A stretch of DNA of 37,654 nucleotides, from the NCBI GenBank assembly GCA_949287075.1, contig CASEEU010000013.1:1-37654 (forward strand), read 5' to 3'. Below, piece after piece: positions 1-6,990 of the stretch. Position 1 is the first letter of the stretch; every line of letters starts with the position of its first letter. The notes under the pieces are model-generated. The model saw nothing but the letters and a program-made list of their open reading frames with translations, was not told the DNA's origin and ran no database searches. The DNA is from an uncultured Eubacteriales bacterium (GTDB taxonomy: Bacteria > Bacillota > Clostridia > TANB77 > CAG-508). Made by a program: the position numbers and the translations under genes.

Positions 1-28
1 AAGGGACAGGCCTATAAAAATGAATAGC

Positions 29-70
29 CCTGTCCCTTTTGGACGAAAATTGTCCGATTTGACACGTCCC
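29..70 (+). repeat. 42-nt GGGAC/GTCCC dispersed repeat, copy 1
   Basis: The segment begins CCTGTCCCTTTTGGAC and ends TTTGACACGTCCC, with a small GGAC/GTCC hairpin between (41-44 with 52-55). The reverse complement of 22100-22141 matches it at about 37 of 42 positions. The left flank (1-10, AAGGGACAGG) can also pair with 29-38 to form a terminator-like hairpin ending in TTTT. The remaining upstream sequence to era holds only a putative promoter. It resembles REP-type intergenic repeats, but that is inference. Confidence 0.7.
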
Positions 71-129
71 TAAAAATAAAAAATTTAAAGAAATTTCACA
101 AATTCTACAAATTTAGCAAAAAAATAGTG

Positions 130-135
130 TATAAT
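130..135 (+). promoter_or_regulatory. putative -10 box for era
   Basis: A perfect TATAAT lies 42 bases before the era start codon in very A/T-rich DNA. The -35 region is poor (CTACAA at 105-110, 19-bp spacer), so only the -10 box is convincing. Confidence 0.4.
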
Positions 136-176
136 ATGAATATGAAAAAATAATAAAACAGAAAGAGGATAAAAAT

Positions 177-1079
177 ATGGCAGGATTCAAATCAGGATTT
201 GTAACATTAATAGGAAGAACAAATGTAGGAAAGTCAACACTTTTAAATTTATTAGTAGGGGAAAAGGTAGCAGCAATAGCAAACAAAGTACAAACGACTA
301 GGACAGCGATAAAAGGAATTGTGAATAGACCAAATTCACAAATTATTTTTACAGATACACCAGGTATTCATAAACCGAAACATAAATTAAATGAAACAAT
401 GAATGAAACTTCTTTTTCAAGTATACCAGATGCGGATGTTTTACTATTTTTAATAGAAGCCACAAGTGAAGATATCGGAAAAGGAGATAGACTTATTTTG
501 GAAAAAATAAAAGAAGTAAAACGAAAAACGATATTGATTATTAATAAAATTGATTTAGTGAAGAGAGAAACATTATTGAAATTGATAGATATATATAGTA
601 AAGAATACAATTTTGAAGCAGTTATACCAATATCTGCTACAAATGCAAAATATAGAGAACCTATTTTAGAAGAAATTGAAAAGAACTTAAAGGAAGGACC
701 TGCATATTATGACATAGAGGAATATACAGATCAAACAATGAGGCAGTTAGCAGAGGAAACTATTAGAGAAAAGGCTCTAAAATTATTGCAAGATGAAGTA
801 CCACATGGAATTTATGTAGAAGTAGAAAAGATGAAATTAAGAAAAAATAAAAATCAAGAAGAAATTTATGATATAGAAGCTACGATTTATTGTTTGCGAG
901 AATCACATAAAGGAATTATTATAGGAAAAAATGGAGAAATGTTAAAAAGAATTGGAAGAACTGCGAGAATAGATATGGAGCAAAATTTTGGAGTGAAAAT
1001 CAATTTGAAGACTTGGGTAAAGGTAAAAGAGGATTGGATAGATAATCCAATGATTGTTAACAAATTTAAATTACAATAA
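177..1079 (+). CDS. era: GTPase Era, 16S rRNA maturation and 30S assembly
   Basis: A 300-residue protein with the usual Era layout. The N-terminal GTPase domain has a P-loop GRTNVGKST (about residues 13-21), a DTPG switch-II motif near residue 60 and NKID near 122. A C-terminal KH domain carries REKALKLLQDEVPHG and GKNGEMLKRIG. Era family members bind the 3' end of 16S rRNA and act in small-subunit maturation. The P-loop has Thr where most Era proteins have Pro (GRPNVGKS). The start is set by AGAGGAT eight bases upstream. It is followed by the yqzL-like gene and recO, the standard Firmicutes order, which supports the identification. Confidence 0.97.
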   Translation: MAGFKSGFVTLIGRTNVGKSTLLNLLVGEKVAAIANKVQTTRTAIKGIVNRPNSQIIFTDTPGIHKPKHKLNETMNETSFSSIPDADVLLFLIEATSEDIGKGDRLILEKIKEVKRKTILIINKIDLVKRETLLKLIDIYSKEYNFEAVIPISATNAKYREPILEEIEKNLKEGPAYYDIEEYTDQTMRQLAEETIREKALKLLQDEVPHGIYVEVEKMKLRKNKNQEEIYDIEATIYCLRESHKGIIIGKNGEMLKRIGRTARIDMEQNFGVKINLKTWVKVKEDWIDNPMIVNKFKLQ

Positions 1080-1147
1080 GTAGAATGAATAATAAAATGA
1101 AAATTGCAAAAGATAATAAGGAAAACCAAAAATGGAGATGATAGCTT

Positions 1148-1348
1148 ATGATAAAAAAGATTGCATGGGAGGCTTTTAAAAATACAGGAAATATTAATAC
1201 TTATTTGGAATTAAAGCAAATAGAAAATATAGAAGAAAAAATTGAAAAAAATGATTTAAATATAGAGAACTTAAAAAATGATGCAAAACCTATAAATAAA
1301 ACAAATGAACATACAAAAGAAAATTTTGAAGGAAAAGAAGAATTATAA
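1148..1348 (+). CDS. YqzL-like small protein
   Basis: A 66-residue protein whose first 25 residues (MIKKIAWEAFKNTGNINTYL) resemble Bacillus YqzL, which also begins with an aromatic 'W..F..TGNI.TYL' segment and also sits between era and recO. The remainder is Lys/Glu/Asn-rich and low in complexity, longer than in B. subtilis YqzL. GGAGATGATAGCTT precedes the ATG. No biochemical function is established for this family. The call rests on the N-terminal motif plus synteny. Confidence 0.75.
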   Translation: MIKKIAWEAFKNTGNINTYLELKQIENIEEKIEKNDLNIENLKNDAKPINKTNEHTKENFEGKEEL

Positions 1349-1370
1349 TTTATTTTAGAGGGAATAGAAA

Positions 1371-2099
1371 ATGGCAACAGTAAAGGTAAAAGGAATCATA
1401 TTATCTGAAAATAATATGGGTGACTATGATAAAATGCTGACAATTTTAACACCAAATTTTGGAAAAATATCTTGTTCTGCTAAAGGAGCTAGAAGACCTA
1501 AAAGTACTCTTTTAGCAGGAACACAACTATTTTGTTTTGGAGAATATTTGTTATATCAGGGGACAAGTACATATCATATGAATTCATGTGAAATGATAGA
1601 GATGTTTTACAACATAAGAATTGATTTAGAAAAGTTAAAATATGCAATACATATTAATAAAATTATACAAGATGTGACTGATGAGAATGAGAATTGTTAT
1701 AATATTCTTCAATTATACCTAAATACTTTATATATATTATCAGAAACAGATAAAGATAAAGAATTAATTGTCAGTATATTTAAGTTACGTTTGTTAAAGA
1801 TATTAGGATTTATGCCTAGAGTAATGGAATGTGTTCATTGCAAAGAGAAACAACATTTACAATATTTTAGTATACGAGATAATGGGTTTAAATGTGAGCC
1901 ATGTAGTAGACAAGATAAATCTTCTCTATATATGTCAGAAAGTACCCAAAATGCAATTAAATATACTGTATCTGCTCCACCTAAAAAAGTGTTTTCTTTT
2001 GACTTGAAAAATGAAGCTTTGGAGGAATTTAAATTAATTACAAGAATATATTTTAATGAGAAAATGGAAAGAGAATATAAGATAGAAGATATTTTTTAA
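1371..2099 (+). CDS. recO: DNA repair protein RecO
   Basis: A 242-residue protein of typical RecO length. The N-terminal OB-fold region begins VKVKGIILSENNMGDYDKMLTIL and includes the family-typical GARRPKS. The C-terminal part holds a four-cysteine zinc site (ECVHCKEKQ, then FKCEPC). RecO loads RecA onto SSB-coated single strands together with RecR in the RecFOR pathway. The start follows AGAGGGAATAGAAA and lies 22 bases after the yqzL-like stop, so the three genes era, yqzL-like and recO are probably cotranscribed. Confidence 0.95.
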   Translation: MATVKVKGIILSENNMGDYDKMLTILTPNFGKISCSAKGARRPKSTLLAGTQLFCFGEYLLYQGTSTYHMNSCEMIEMFYNIRIDLEKLKYAIHINKIIQDVTDENENCYNILQLYLNTLYILSETDKDKELIVSIFKLRLLKILGFMPRVMECVHCKEKQHLQYFSIRDNGFKCEPCSRQDKSSLYMSESTQNAIKYTVSAPPKKVFSFDLKNEALEEFKLITRIYFNEKMEREYKIEDIF

Positions 2100-2128
2100 T
2101 GATCTTCAATGAAACTTTTAAAAATAGG

Positions 2129-2157
2129 TTGAAAAAAAGAAAAATAACATATATAAT
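2129..2157 (+). promoter_or_regulatory. sigma-A type promoter of hpf
   Basis: TTGAAA (2129-2134), a 17-bp spacer and TATAAT (2152-2157), placed 47 bases before the hpf start. Confidence 0.65.
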
Positions 2158-2204
2158 AAACATATACTATAAATTAAAACTTGAGAGAGAAGGGAGCGAT
2201 TTTT

Positions 2205-2732
2205 ATGAAAATAAAAATAATAGGAAAGGAACTAAAGATAACAGAAGCAATAAACGATTATGTTGAAAAAAAATTAGACAGAATTGATAAATATTTTGAA
2301 GATGCAGAAGCAGATGTTACATTAAGAACAGAAAGAAATGAACAAATTGCAGAAATATGTGTGTTAGCAGGAGGAGAAAAATATAGAGCAGTAACAGAAG
2401 ATAAAGATATGTATGCATCTATAGATAAAGATATAGATATATTAGAAGGTCAAATCAGAAAAGTAAAAACAAAAAAAGAAAAAATGTTAAGAGAAGGTAG
2501 TATAAAGACAATGGATTTATCAGATGATAAAGTTTCTGATATAGCAAATGAAATTATTAAAACGTCATATTATGAAATTAAACCAATGTTACCAGAAGAT
2601 GCAGTATTAAAATTACAAGAAAAACCAACACATAATTTCTTAACTTTTATCAATGTTGAAACAGGAAAAGTAAATGTTATACATAAATTAAAAGATGGTA
2701 AAAATTATGGTTTAGTAGAACCAGAAGCATAA
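2205..2732 (+). CDS. hpf: long-form ribosome hibernation promoting factor
   Basis: A 175-residue protein with the two-domain architecture of long HPF. Residues 1-100 form the ribosome-binding domain (MKIKIIGKELKITEAINDYV start, typical of the family). A C-terminal dimerisation domain carries PMLPEDAVLKLQ, FLTFINVETGKVNVIH and YGLVEP. Long HPF dimerises 70S ribosomes into inactive 100S particles in stationary phase. The start was chosen at 2205 because AGAAGGGAG lies nine bases upstream and the family begins MKI; a TTG at 2181 is in frame but precedes that ribosome binding site. The gene has its own promoter and a strong terminator. Confidence 0.95.
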   Translation: MKIKIIGKELKITEAINDYVEKKLDRIDKYFEDAEADVTLRTERNEQIAEICVLAGGEKYRAVTEDKDMYASIDKDIDILEGQIRKVKTKKEKMLREGSIKTMDLSDDKVSDIANEIIKTSYYEIKPMLPEDAVLKLQEKPTHNFLTFINVETGKVNVIHKLKDGKNYGLVEPEA

Positions 2733-2758
2733 TGAAATATAAATTATTTTATAAATAA

Positions 2759-2785
2759 AAAGGCAGGAAATCAAATCCTGCCTTT
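2759..2785 (+). terminator. terminator of hpf
   Basis: Perfect 10-bp stem AAAGGCAGGA / TCCTGCCTTT with a 7-base loop, 26 bases after the hpf stop. The U tract is short. Confidence 0.75.
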
Positions 2786-2874
2786 ATGTATTTTAAAATA
2801 AAATATATAAAAACAAAATTTAACTTTCTGCCTTAAAGCGAATATACAATTCGTATATTAAAGGTGTAAAACAA

Positions 2875-3072
2875 CTATTTCATTTGTTGTTCAGCTTGTT
2901 GAATCATTTTTCTAACCATGTTACCACCTATTTTACCAGCATCTTTAGCTGAAATATCACCATTATATCCGTCTTTTAAATTAACACCAACTTCGCTAGC
3001 TACTTCATATTTGAATTTATCTAAAGCGCTCATTGCTTCTGGAACTAATTTTTTATTACTGTTATTTGCCAT
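2875..3072 (-). CDS. alpha/beta-type small acid-soluble spore protein
   Basis: A 65-residue protein with both SASP signatures: the germination-protease region KFKYEVASEVGV and the C-terminal block GYNGDISAKDAGKIGGNMV. SASPs of this class coat forespore DNA, shift it toward an A-like form and protect it from UV, then are degraded by GPR at germination. A near-perfect GGAGGTG ribosome binding site sits nine bases upstream of the ATG. It is transcribed alone and divergently from the HAD hydrolase. A forespore (sigma-G) promoter would be expected, but I could not place one confidently. The 90 bases downstream, toward hpf, contain a weak AATATAC/GTATATT dyad. Confidence 0.95.
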   Translation of the reverse strand: MANNSNKKLVPEAMSALDKFKYEVASEVGVNLKDGYNGDISAKDAGKIGGNMVRKMIQQAEQQMK

Positions 3073-3100
3073 TGTTTATTCACCTCCAGTATATATACTT

Positions 3101-3130
3101 TATTAGAAAAAACGATTGCTTTTTCTAATA
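3101..3130. promoter_or_regulatory. perfect 11-bp inverted repeat between SASP gene and HAD hydrolase gene
   Basis: TATTAGAAAAA (3101-3111) and TTTTTCTAATA (3120-3130) are exact inverted copies around ACGATTGC. The repeat lies 29 bases from the SASP start codon, inside its probable leader or promoter. It could be an operator, a 5' leader hairpin or a bidirectional terminator; the sequence does not decide. Confidence 0.5.
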
Positions 3131-3190
3131 CTAGGATTTACAATATTACAAAAAATAAACAGGAAATTTTTTCAAATAAAAAAATAAATC

Positions 3191-3220
3191 TTGACAGTGA
3201 AAAATAAATAAATATATAAT
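3191..3220 (+). promoter_or_regulatory. sigma-A type promoter of the HAD hydrolase gene
   Basis: TTGACA (3191-3196), an 18-bp spacer and TATAAT (3215-3220), followed by AAGGAGA before the ATG at 3246. Confidence 0.75.
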
Positions 3221-3245
3221 TAGTTGTAAAACGAAGGAGAATTTT

Positions 3246-4118
3246 ATGTATAAATTAGTAGTAATTGATTTAGATGGTACTATGTTGAATCATTATGGTG
3301 AAATTAGTAAAAAAACAAAAGAAACTGTAAAAACATGTATAGAAAAGGGGATTGAAATTGTATTGGCTTCGGGAAGACCAATCGATTCTATAAAATCAAT
3401 CGCTGAGGAATTAAAACTCAATGGTTATTTTATTGCAGGTAATGGAGCATTAATATATGATATACAAAAAGATAATATAATATATGAAAATTATATAAAA
3501 AAAGAAAAAGTATTAGAAATCATTAAAATATGTGAAGAAAACAGTATTGCTTATAATCTATATACAGAAAAAGTGATTTTAACGACAAATTTGAAATTTA
3601 ATGTATTATATTATTATAAAGAAAATTTAAAAAAAGAAGAAAATAAGCAAACAAATATTAGTATTGTCGAAAATATGTATGAATATGTAGAAAATATGGA
3701 AAATAATAAATTTTTAAAAATAACAATATGTGATGAAAATGATAAAATATTTCATTCCATTATAAAAAAGTTAAAAGAGATCAATGGAATAGAAGTTCTG
3801 GATGTTGAGCATATGTCTAGAAAAATCATTAAACAAGGAACAGAAGAAATACCAGTAGAGTATTTTTATTCGGAAATTTCGGCAAGCAATGTAGATAAGT
3901 GGAATGCAATAGAATTTTTGCTTCAAAAAATGGAACTAAAAAAAGAAGAGGTTATGGCAATAGGGGATAATATAAATGACAAAAAAATGATAGAAGAAGC
4001 AGGAATGGGAGTGGCTATGAGAGGGAGTACACCAGAAATTATAAAAGTAGCCAAAGAAGTAACTGATACAAATGATAATGATGGTGTAGCAAGGGTTTTA
4101 GAAAAATATTTACTGTAA
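3246..4118 (+). CDS. Cof-type HAD-IIB family phosphatase
   Basis: A 290-residue protein. Motif I is DLDGTML (residues 8-14, nucleophile Asp8), motif II is LASGRP, a Lys lies in the cap-flanking region, and motif IV is GDNINDKKMIEEAG near residue 240. The central insert is the C2 cap of subclass IIB. Family members dephosphorylate sugar phosphates, FMN or other small phosphomonoesters in the cytoplasm; the substrate cannot be told from sequence. AAGGAGA precedes the start. It has its own promoter, and a dyad right after the stop separates it from the pilus operon. Confidence 0.9.
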   Translation: MYKLVVIDLDGTMLNHYGEISKKTKETVKTCIEKGIEIVLASGRPIDSIKSIAEELKLNGYFIAGNGALIYDIQKDNIIYENYIKKEKVLEIIKICEENSIAYNLYTEKVILTTNLKFNVLYYYKENLKKEENKQTNISIVENMYEYVENMENNKFLKITICDENDKIFHSIIKKLKEINGIEVLDVEHMSRKIIKQGTEEIPVEYFYSEISASNVDKWNAIEFLLQKMELKKEEVMAIGDNINDKKMIEEAGMGVAMRGSTPEIIKVAKEVTDTNDNDGVARVLEKYLL

Positions 4119-4138
4119 TATTACAAAAATATTACAGT
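4113..4138 (+). terminator. hairpin after the HAD hydrolase gene
   Basis: CTGTAATATT / AATATTACAG overlaps the stop codon. It has no run of T directly after it, so it is a weak terminator or an RNA-stability hairpin. Confidence 0.4.
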
Positions 4139-4171
4139 CGTATTAATTTTTAATGACACGAAACGATTTCG

Positions 4172-4200
4172 TTGATTTTAGAACTGGAATGCGTTAAAAT
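4172..4200 (+). promoter_or_regulatory. candidate promoter of the Tad-like operon
   Basis: TTGATT (4172-4177), a 17-bp spacer and TAAAAT (4195-4200), 60 bases before the first gene of the operon. It is the best match in this gap but not strong. Confidence 0.45.
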
Positions 4201-4260
4201 AAAATAGATAGAAATTTGTAAAAAAATATAAAAAAATAAATATAAAGGGAGGAATTTGTA

Positions 4261-5415
4261 ATGGCAACAAATCCAATGCAAAGAAAAGCAAGAAATTCAT
4301 TTTTATTAGGAATGTTATTAATGTTAATCATTTTAGGAGCTATTATCGCATTTTTAGTTATACAAATGATGAACATGAAAAAGGAAAAAGAGGAAGAACT
4401 AGCGGCAATGGTTCAAGTATACACTCTAAAGCAAAATGTTGTATCAGGACAAGTGATTACAACAGATATGTTTACCAAATTAACTGTAAATAAAGCTACA
4501 GTGCCAGCAAATGCTACAAGTAATTTAGCTACATTCCAAAACTATTCTTTACAAGATGAACAGGGAAATTCAGTTAAAACTAGATATGAAAATGGTCAAG
4601 CTAGTTTATATATCACTATAGATGGTGATGATTATGATCTAACGGAAGATAATGGTAGATATTATATTGAAAGAAATAATAATAGAGAATATATAAGTTT
4701 AAGCGAAGCACCATTAATAGCAAAGGTTGATATGAATGCTAATACTGTAATAACAACAGATTTGCTTAGTACAGGTAGTGCAGTAGAAGATAGTACAAGA
4801 AAACAAGAATATAATATGTTTATATTGCCAGCAGACTTGGAAACTGGTGATTATATAGATGTTCGTTTATTAATGCCAAGTGGAACAGATTATATTGTTG
4901 TTTCTAAAAAGAAAGTAGATATACCAGCTATTTCTGGGGTAGATTCAACAGATACAATATCTATCGAATTAAATGAAGATGAAATTAATATGCTAAGTAA
5001 TGCAATTGTAGATGCATTTAAAACAAATGGAGCTAAATTGTATGTAAATAAATATACAGAACCAGGAATGCAAGAAGCATCAACACCAACATATCCAGTA
5101 AATTATGAAGTATTACAATTAATTAATGGAAATCCAAATATTTTGGAAGAAGCTAGAACAGCTTTATGGAATAGATATAATTCAACAGATTCATCAGGTG
5201 TTAGAACACAAGTTGAACAAAGAAATAACATTATTGATGCAACAATCAATGCAGATCCAGAACAATCACAAGATAATTTAGAAACAAATATGGAAGAAAG
5301 CATTACAAATTCTATAACAACAAGACAAGAGTATCTAGAAGGATTATCAAAACAAGCAGCTACGACAAAATCAACAACAAACACAACAAGTACAACAAAT
5401 ACAACGAAAAAATAA
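4261..5415 (+). CDS. CpaB/RcpC-like membrane-anchored SAF-domain protein
   Basis: A 384-residue protein. A cytoplasmic stub of 14 residues precedes one transmembrane helix (about 14-37) and a short KKEKEEE linker. A SAF-like region follows (about 52-77, 'VYTLKQNVVSGQVITTDMF'), and a second similar segment lies near residues 155-180 ('IAKVDMNANTVITTDLL'). The C-terminus is a Thr/Ser/Asn-rich tail (about 365-384). SAF domains of this arrangement occur in CpaB/RcpC of Tad pili, where they are envelope scaffold components. AAAGGGAGGAATTTGTA gives a strong start. It is the first gene of the operon, 15 bases before the next. The call rests on domain pattern and synteny. Confidence 0.7.
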   Translation: MATNPMQRKARNSFLLGMLLMLIILGAIIAFLVIQMMNMKKEKEEELAAMVQVYTLKQNVVSGQVITTDMFTKLTVNKATVPANATSNLATFQNYSLQDEQGNSVKTRYENGQASLYITIDGDDYDLTEDNGRYYIERNNNREYISLSEAPLIAKVDMNANTVITTDLLSTGSAVEDSTRKQEYNMFILPADLETGDYIDVRLLMPSGTDYIVVSKKKVDIPAISGVDSTDTISIELNEDEINMLSNAIVDAFKTNGAKLYVNKYTEPGMQEASTPTYPVNYEVLQLINGNPNILEEARTALWNRYNSTDSSGVRTQVEQRNNIIDATINADPEQSQDNLETNMEESITNSITTRQEYLEGLSKQAATTKSTTNTTSTTNTTKK

Positions 5416-5430
5416 AGAAAGGAAACAAGT

Positions 5431-6129
5431 ATGAAAAAGATAGGATTTATAGGAACATATGACAAAACAGATTTATTACTAAATATTGCAAAAATCTTGA
5501 TAACTATGAGAAAAAAAGTAATTGTAGTAGATTTAACATTAACACAAAAAGCAAAATATGTTGTACCAGTTATAAATCCTACACTTACATACATTACGAA
5601 TTTTGAAGACATAGATGTTGCAGTTGGATTTAAAGATGAAAAATCAATAAAAGCATATTTAGGGATTGCAGAAACGGAAGAATTACCTTATGATATCATG
5701 TTAATTGATGTAGATAATTCTTCAGCAATTGAAGAATTTGATTTAGTAAAAGCACCTAAAAATTATTTTGTTACAGCTTTTGATTTATATTCTTTAAAAA
5801 GAGGATTGCAAGTATTAAGTAACTTAAAAGAAACGATGAACCTAACTAAAATATTATTTACAAAAGAGATTTTAAAAGAAGATGATGATTATTTAAATTT
5901 CTTATCTTTAGGTTACAAAGTAATGTGGAATGAATATAGAATCTATTTTCCTATTGAAAATGGAGATTGGTCAGTGTTAGCAGAAAATCAAAGAGTAGCA
6001 AAAATAAAATTTAAAAGATTAAGTACACAATATAAAGATAGTTTAATCTATATTGTAGGTGAAATTTTAAATGATACAAGTGAAACCAAAATAAGAAGAG
6101 CTGTTAAAATTATAGAAAGAGGAGTATAG
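5431..6129 (+). CDS. TadZ/CpaE-like protein with degenerate P-loop
   Basis: A 232-residue protein with a MinD/ParA-like Rossmann pattern: beta strand plus loop IGFIGTYDKTDLLLNIAK (4-21), VIVVDLT near residue 34 and IMLIDVDNSS near residue 90. The deviant Walker A lysine-threonine pair is kept (DKT, 12-13), but the glycines are missing, so ATP hydrolysis is doubtful. Proteins of this type localise Tad pilus machines at the cell membrane. It lies 15 bases after the CpaB-like gene and 3 bases before a second, better-conserved paralogue, so the two may act as a pair. The function is inferred. Confidence 0.6.
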   Translation: MKKIGFIGTYDKTDLLLNIAKILITMRKKVIVVDLTLTQKAKYVVPVINPTLTYITNFEDIDVAVGFKDEKSIKAYLGIAETEELPYDIMLIDVDNSSAIEEFDLVKAPKNYFVTAFDLYSLKRGLQVLSNLKETMNLTKILFTKEILKEDDDYLNFLSLGYKVMWNEYRIYFPIENGDWSVLAENQRVAKIKFKRLSTQYKDSLIYIVGEILNDTSETKIRRAVKIIERGV

Positions 6130-6132
6130 AGC

Positions 6133-6972
6133 ATGTCAATTGTAACATTTTATAATAGTAGCATAGAGCAAACAGGAAAAACAATGTCAATTGCTGCCAT
6201 TGCTACCTATATGGCAATAGAACATAATTATAGAATATTAGTTATTTCAACGACAAATAGAGAAGATGCTTTAAAAAATTGCTTTTGGGAAGAAAGAAAA
6301 AAGAAGAAAAATCTTGGAATTTTTGGACCTAATGCAGCTTTAGAAGTAGAGACAGGGGTAGAAGGATTAGCAAGGGTAATAAGAAGTAACAAAATATCAC
6401 CAGATATTATTACAAATTATACAAAAGTTGTTTTTAAAGATAGATTTGAAATATTACTTGGCTGTGAAATTCCACCAACTGATGGAACAGTCATAGAAAC
6501 CATGTATCCTAGTATTATAAGATCAGCTAATCAATATTATGACTTAATATTTGTAGACTTAGATGAAAATGTAGGTGAAGAAACAAGAAATACCATTATA
6601 CATGATTCAGATATTATTGTTATTAATATGTCACAAAGATTGAGAAGTATTAATAAATTTAGAGAATTAAAAGAAAAAAATCAATTACTGTCATCTAAAA
6701 AGGCATTAATATTGATAGGAAGATATGATAAATTTTCTAAATATAATGCAAAAAATATATCAAGATATTTAGGAGAAAAAAATCAAGTATTGACAATACC
6801 ATATAACACATTATTTTTTGAAGCAACTGAAGAAGCAGGTGTACCAGATTTATTTTTAAGATTTAGAAAAAATCTAGATCCAGAAGATAGAAATGCATTC
6901 TTTATAGAAGAAATCAGAAGAGCTGCTGAAAATATAACATATCGATTACAAGATTTGCAAATGAAGATATAA
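6133..6972 (+). CDS. TadZ/CpaE-like ATPase
   Basis: A 279-residue protein with a recognisable ParA/MinD-type P-loop SIEQTGKTMS (10-19) and a Walker B strand DLIFVDLDE (about 137-145). The region near residues 170-200 resembles the switch and beta strands of this family. TadZ/CpaE proteins are polar or membrane landmarks that recruit the Tad secretion ATPase. The start at 6133 follows AGAGGAGTATAGAGC, overlapping the end of the previous gene, which suggests translational coupling. Unlike its upstream paralogue it keeps the GKT core. Confidence 0.65.
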   Translation: MSIVTFYNSSIEQTGKTMSIAAIATYMAIEHNYRILVISTTNREDALKNCFWEERKKKKNLGIFGPNAALEVETGVEGLARVIRSNKISPDIITNYTKVVFKDRFEILLGCEIPPTDGTVIETMYPSIIRSANQYYDLIFVDLDENVGEETRNTIIHDSDIIVINMSQRLRSINKFRELKEKNQLLSSKKALILIGRYDKFSKYNAKNISRYLGEKNQVLTIPYNTLFFEATEEAGVPDLFLRFRKNLDPEDRNAFFIEEIRRAAENITYRLQDLQMKI

Positions 6973-6990
6973 AAGAAAGGAGACCTTATA

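Noticed and set aside
5103..5612. Long minus-strand open frame (169 codons) opposite the CpaB-like and TadZ-like genes
   Set aside because: Shadow of the plus-strand genes; no ribosome binding site, and the protein is Ser/Phe/Val-rich with no recognisable domain. The same holds for the other antisense frames in the kinase, ATPase and phosphorylase genes.
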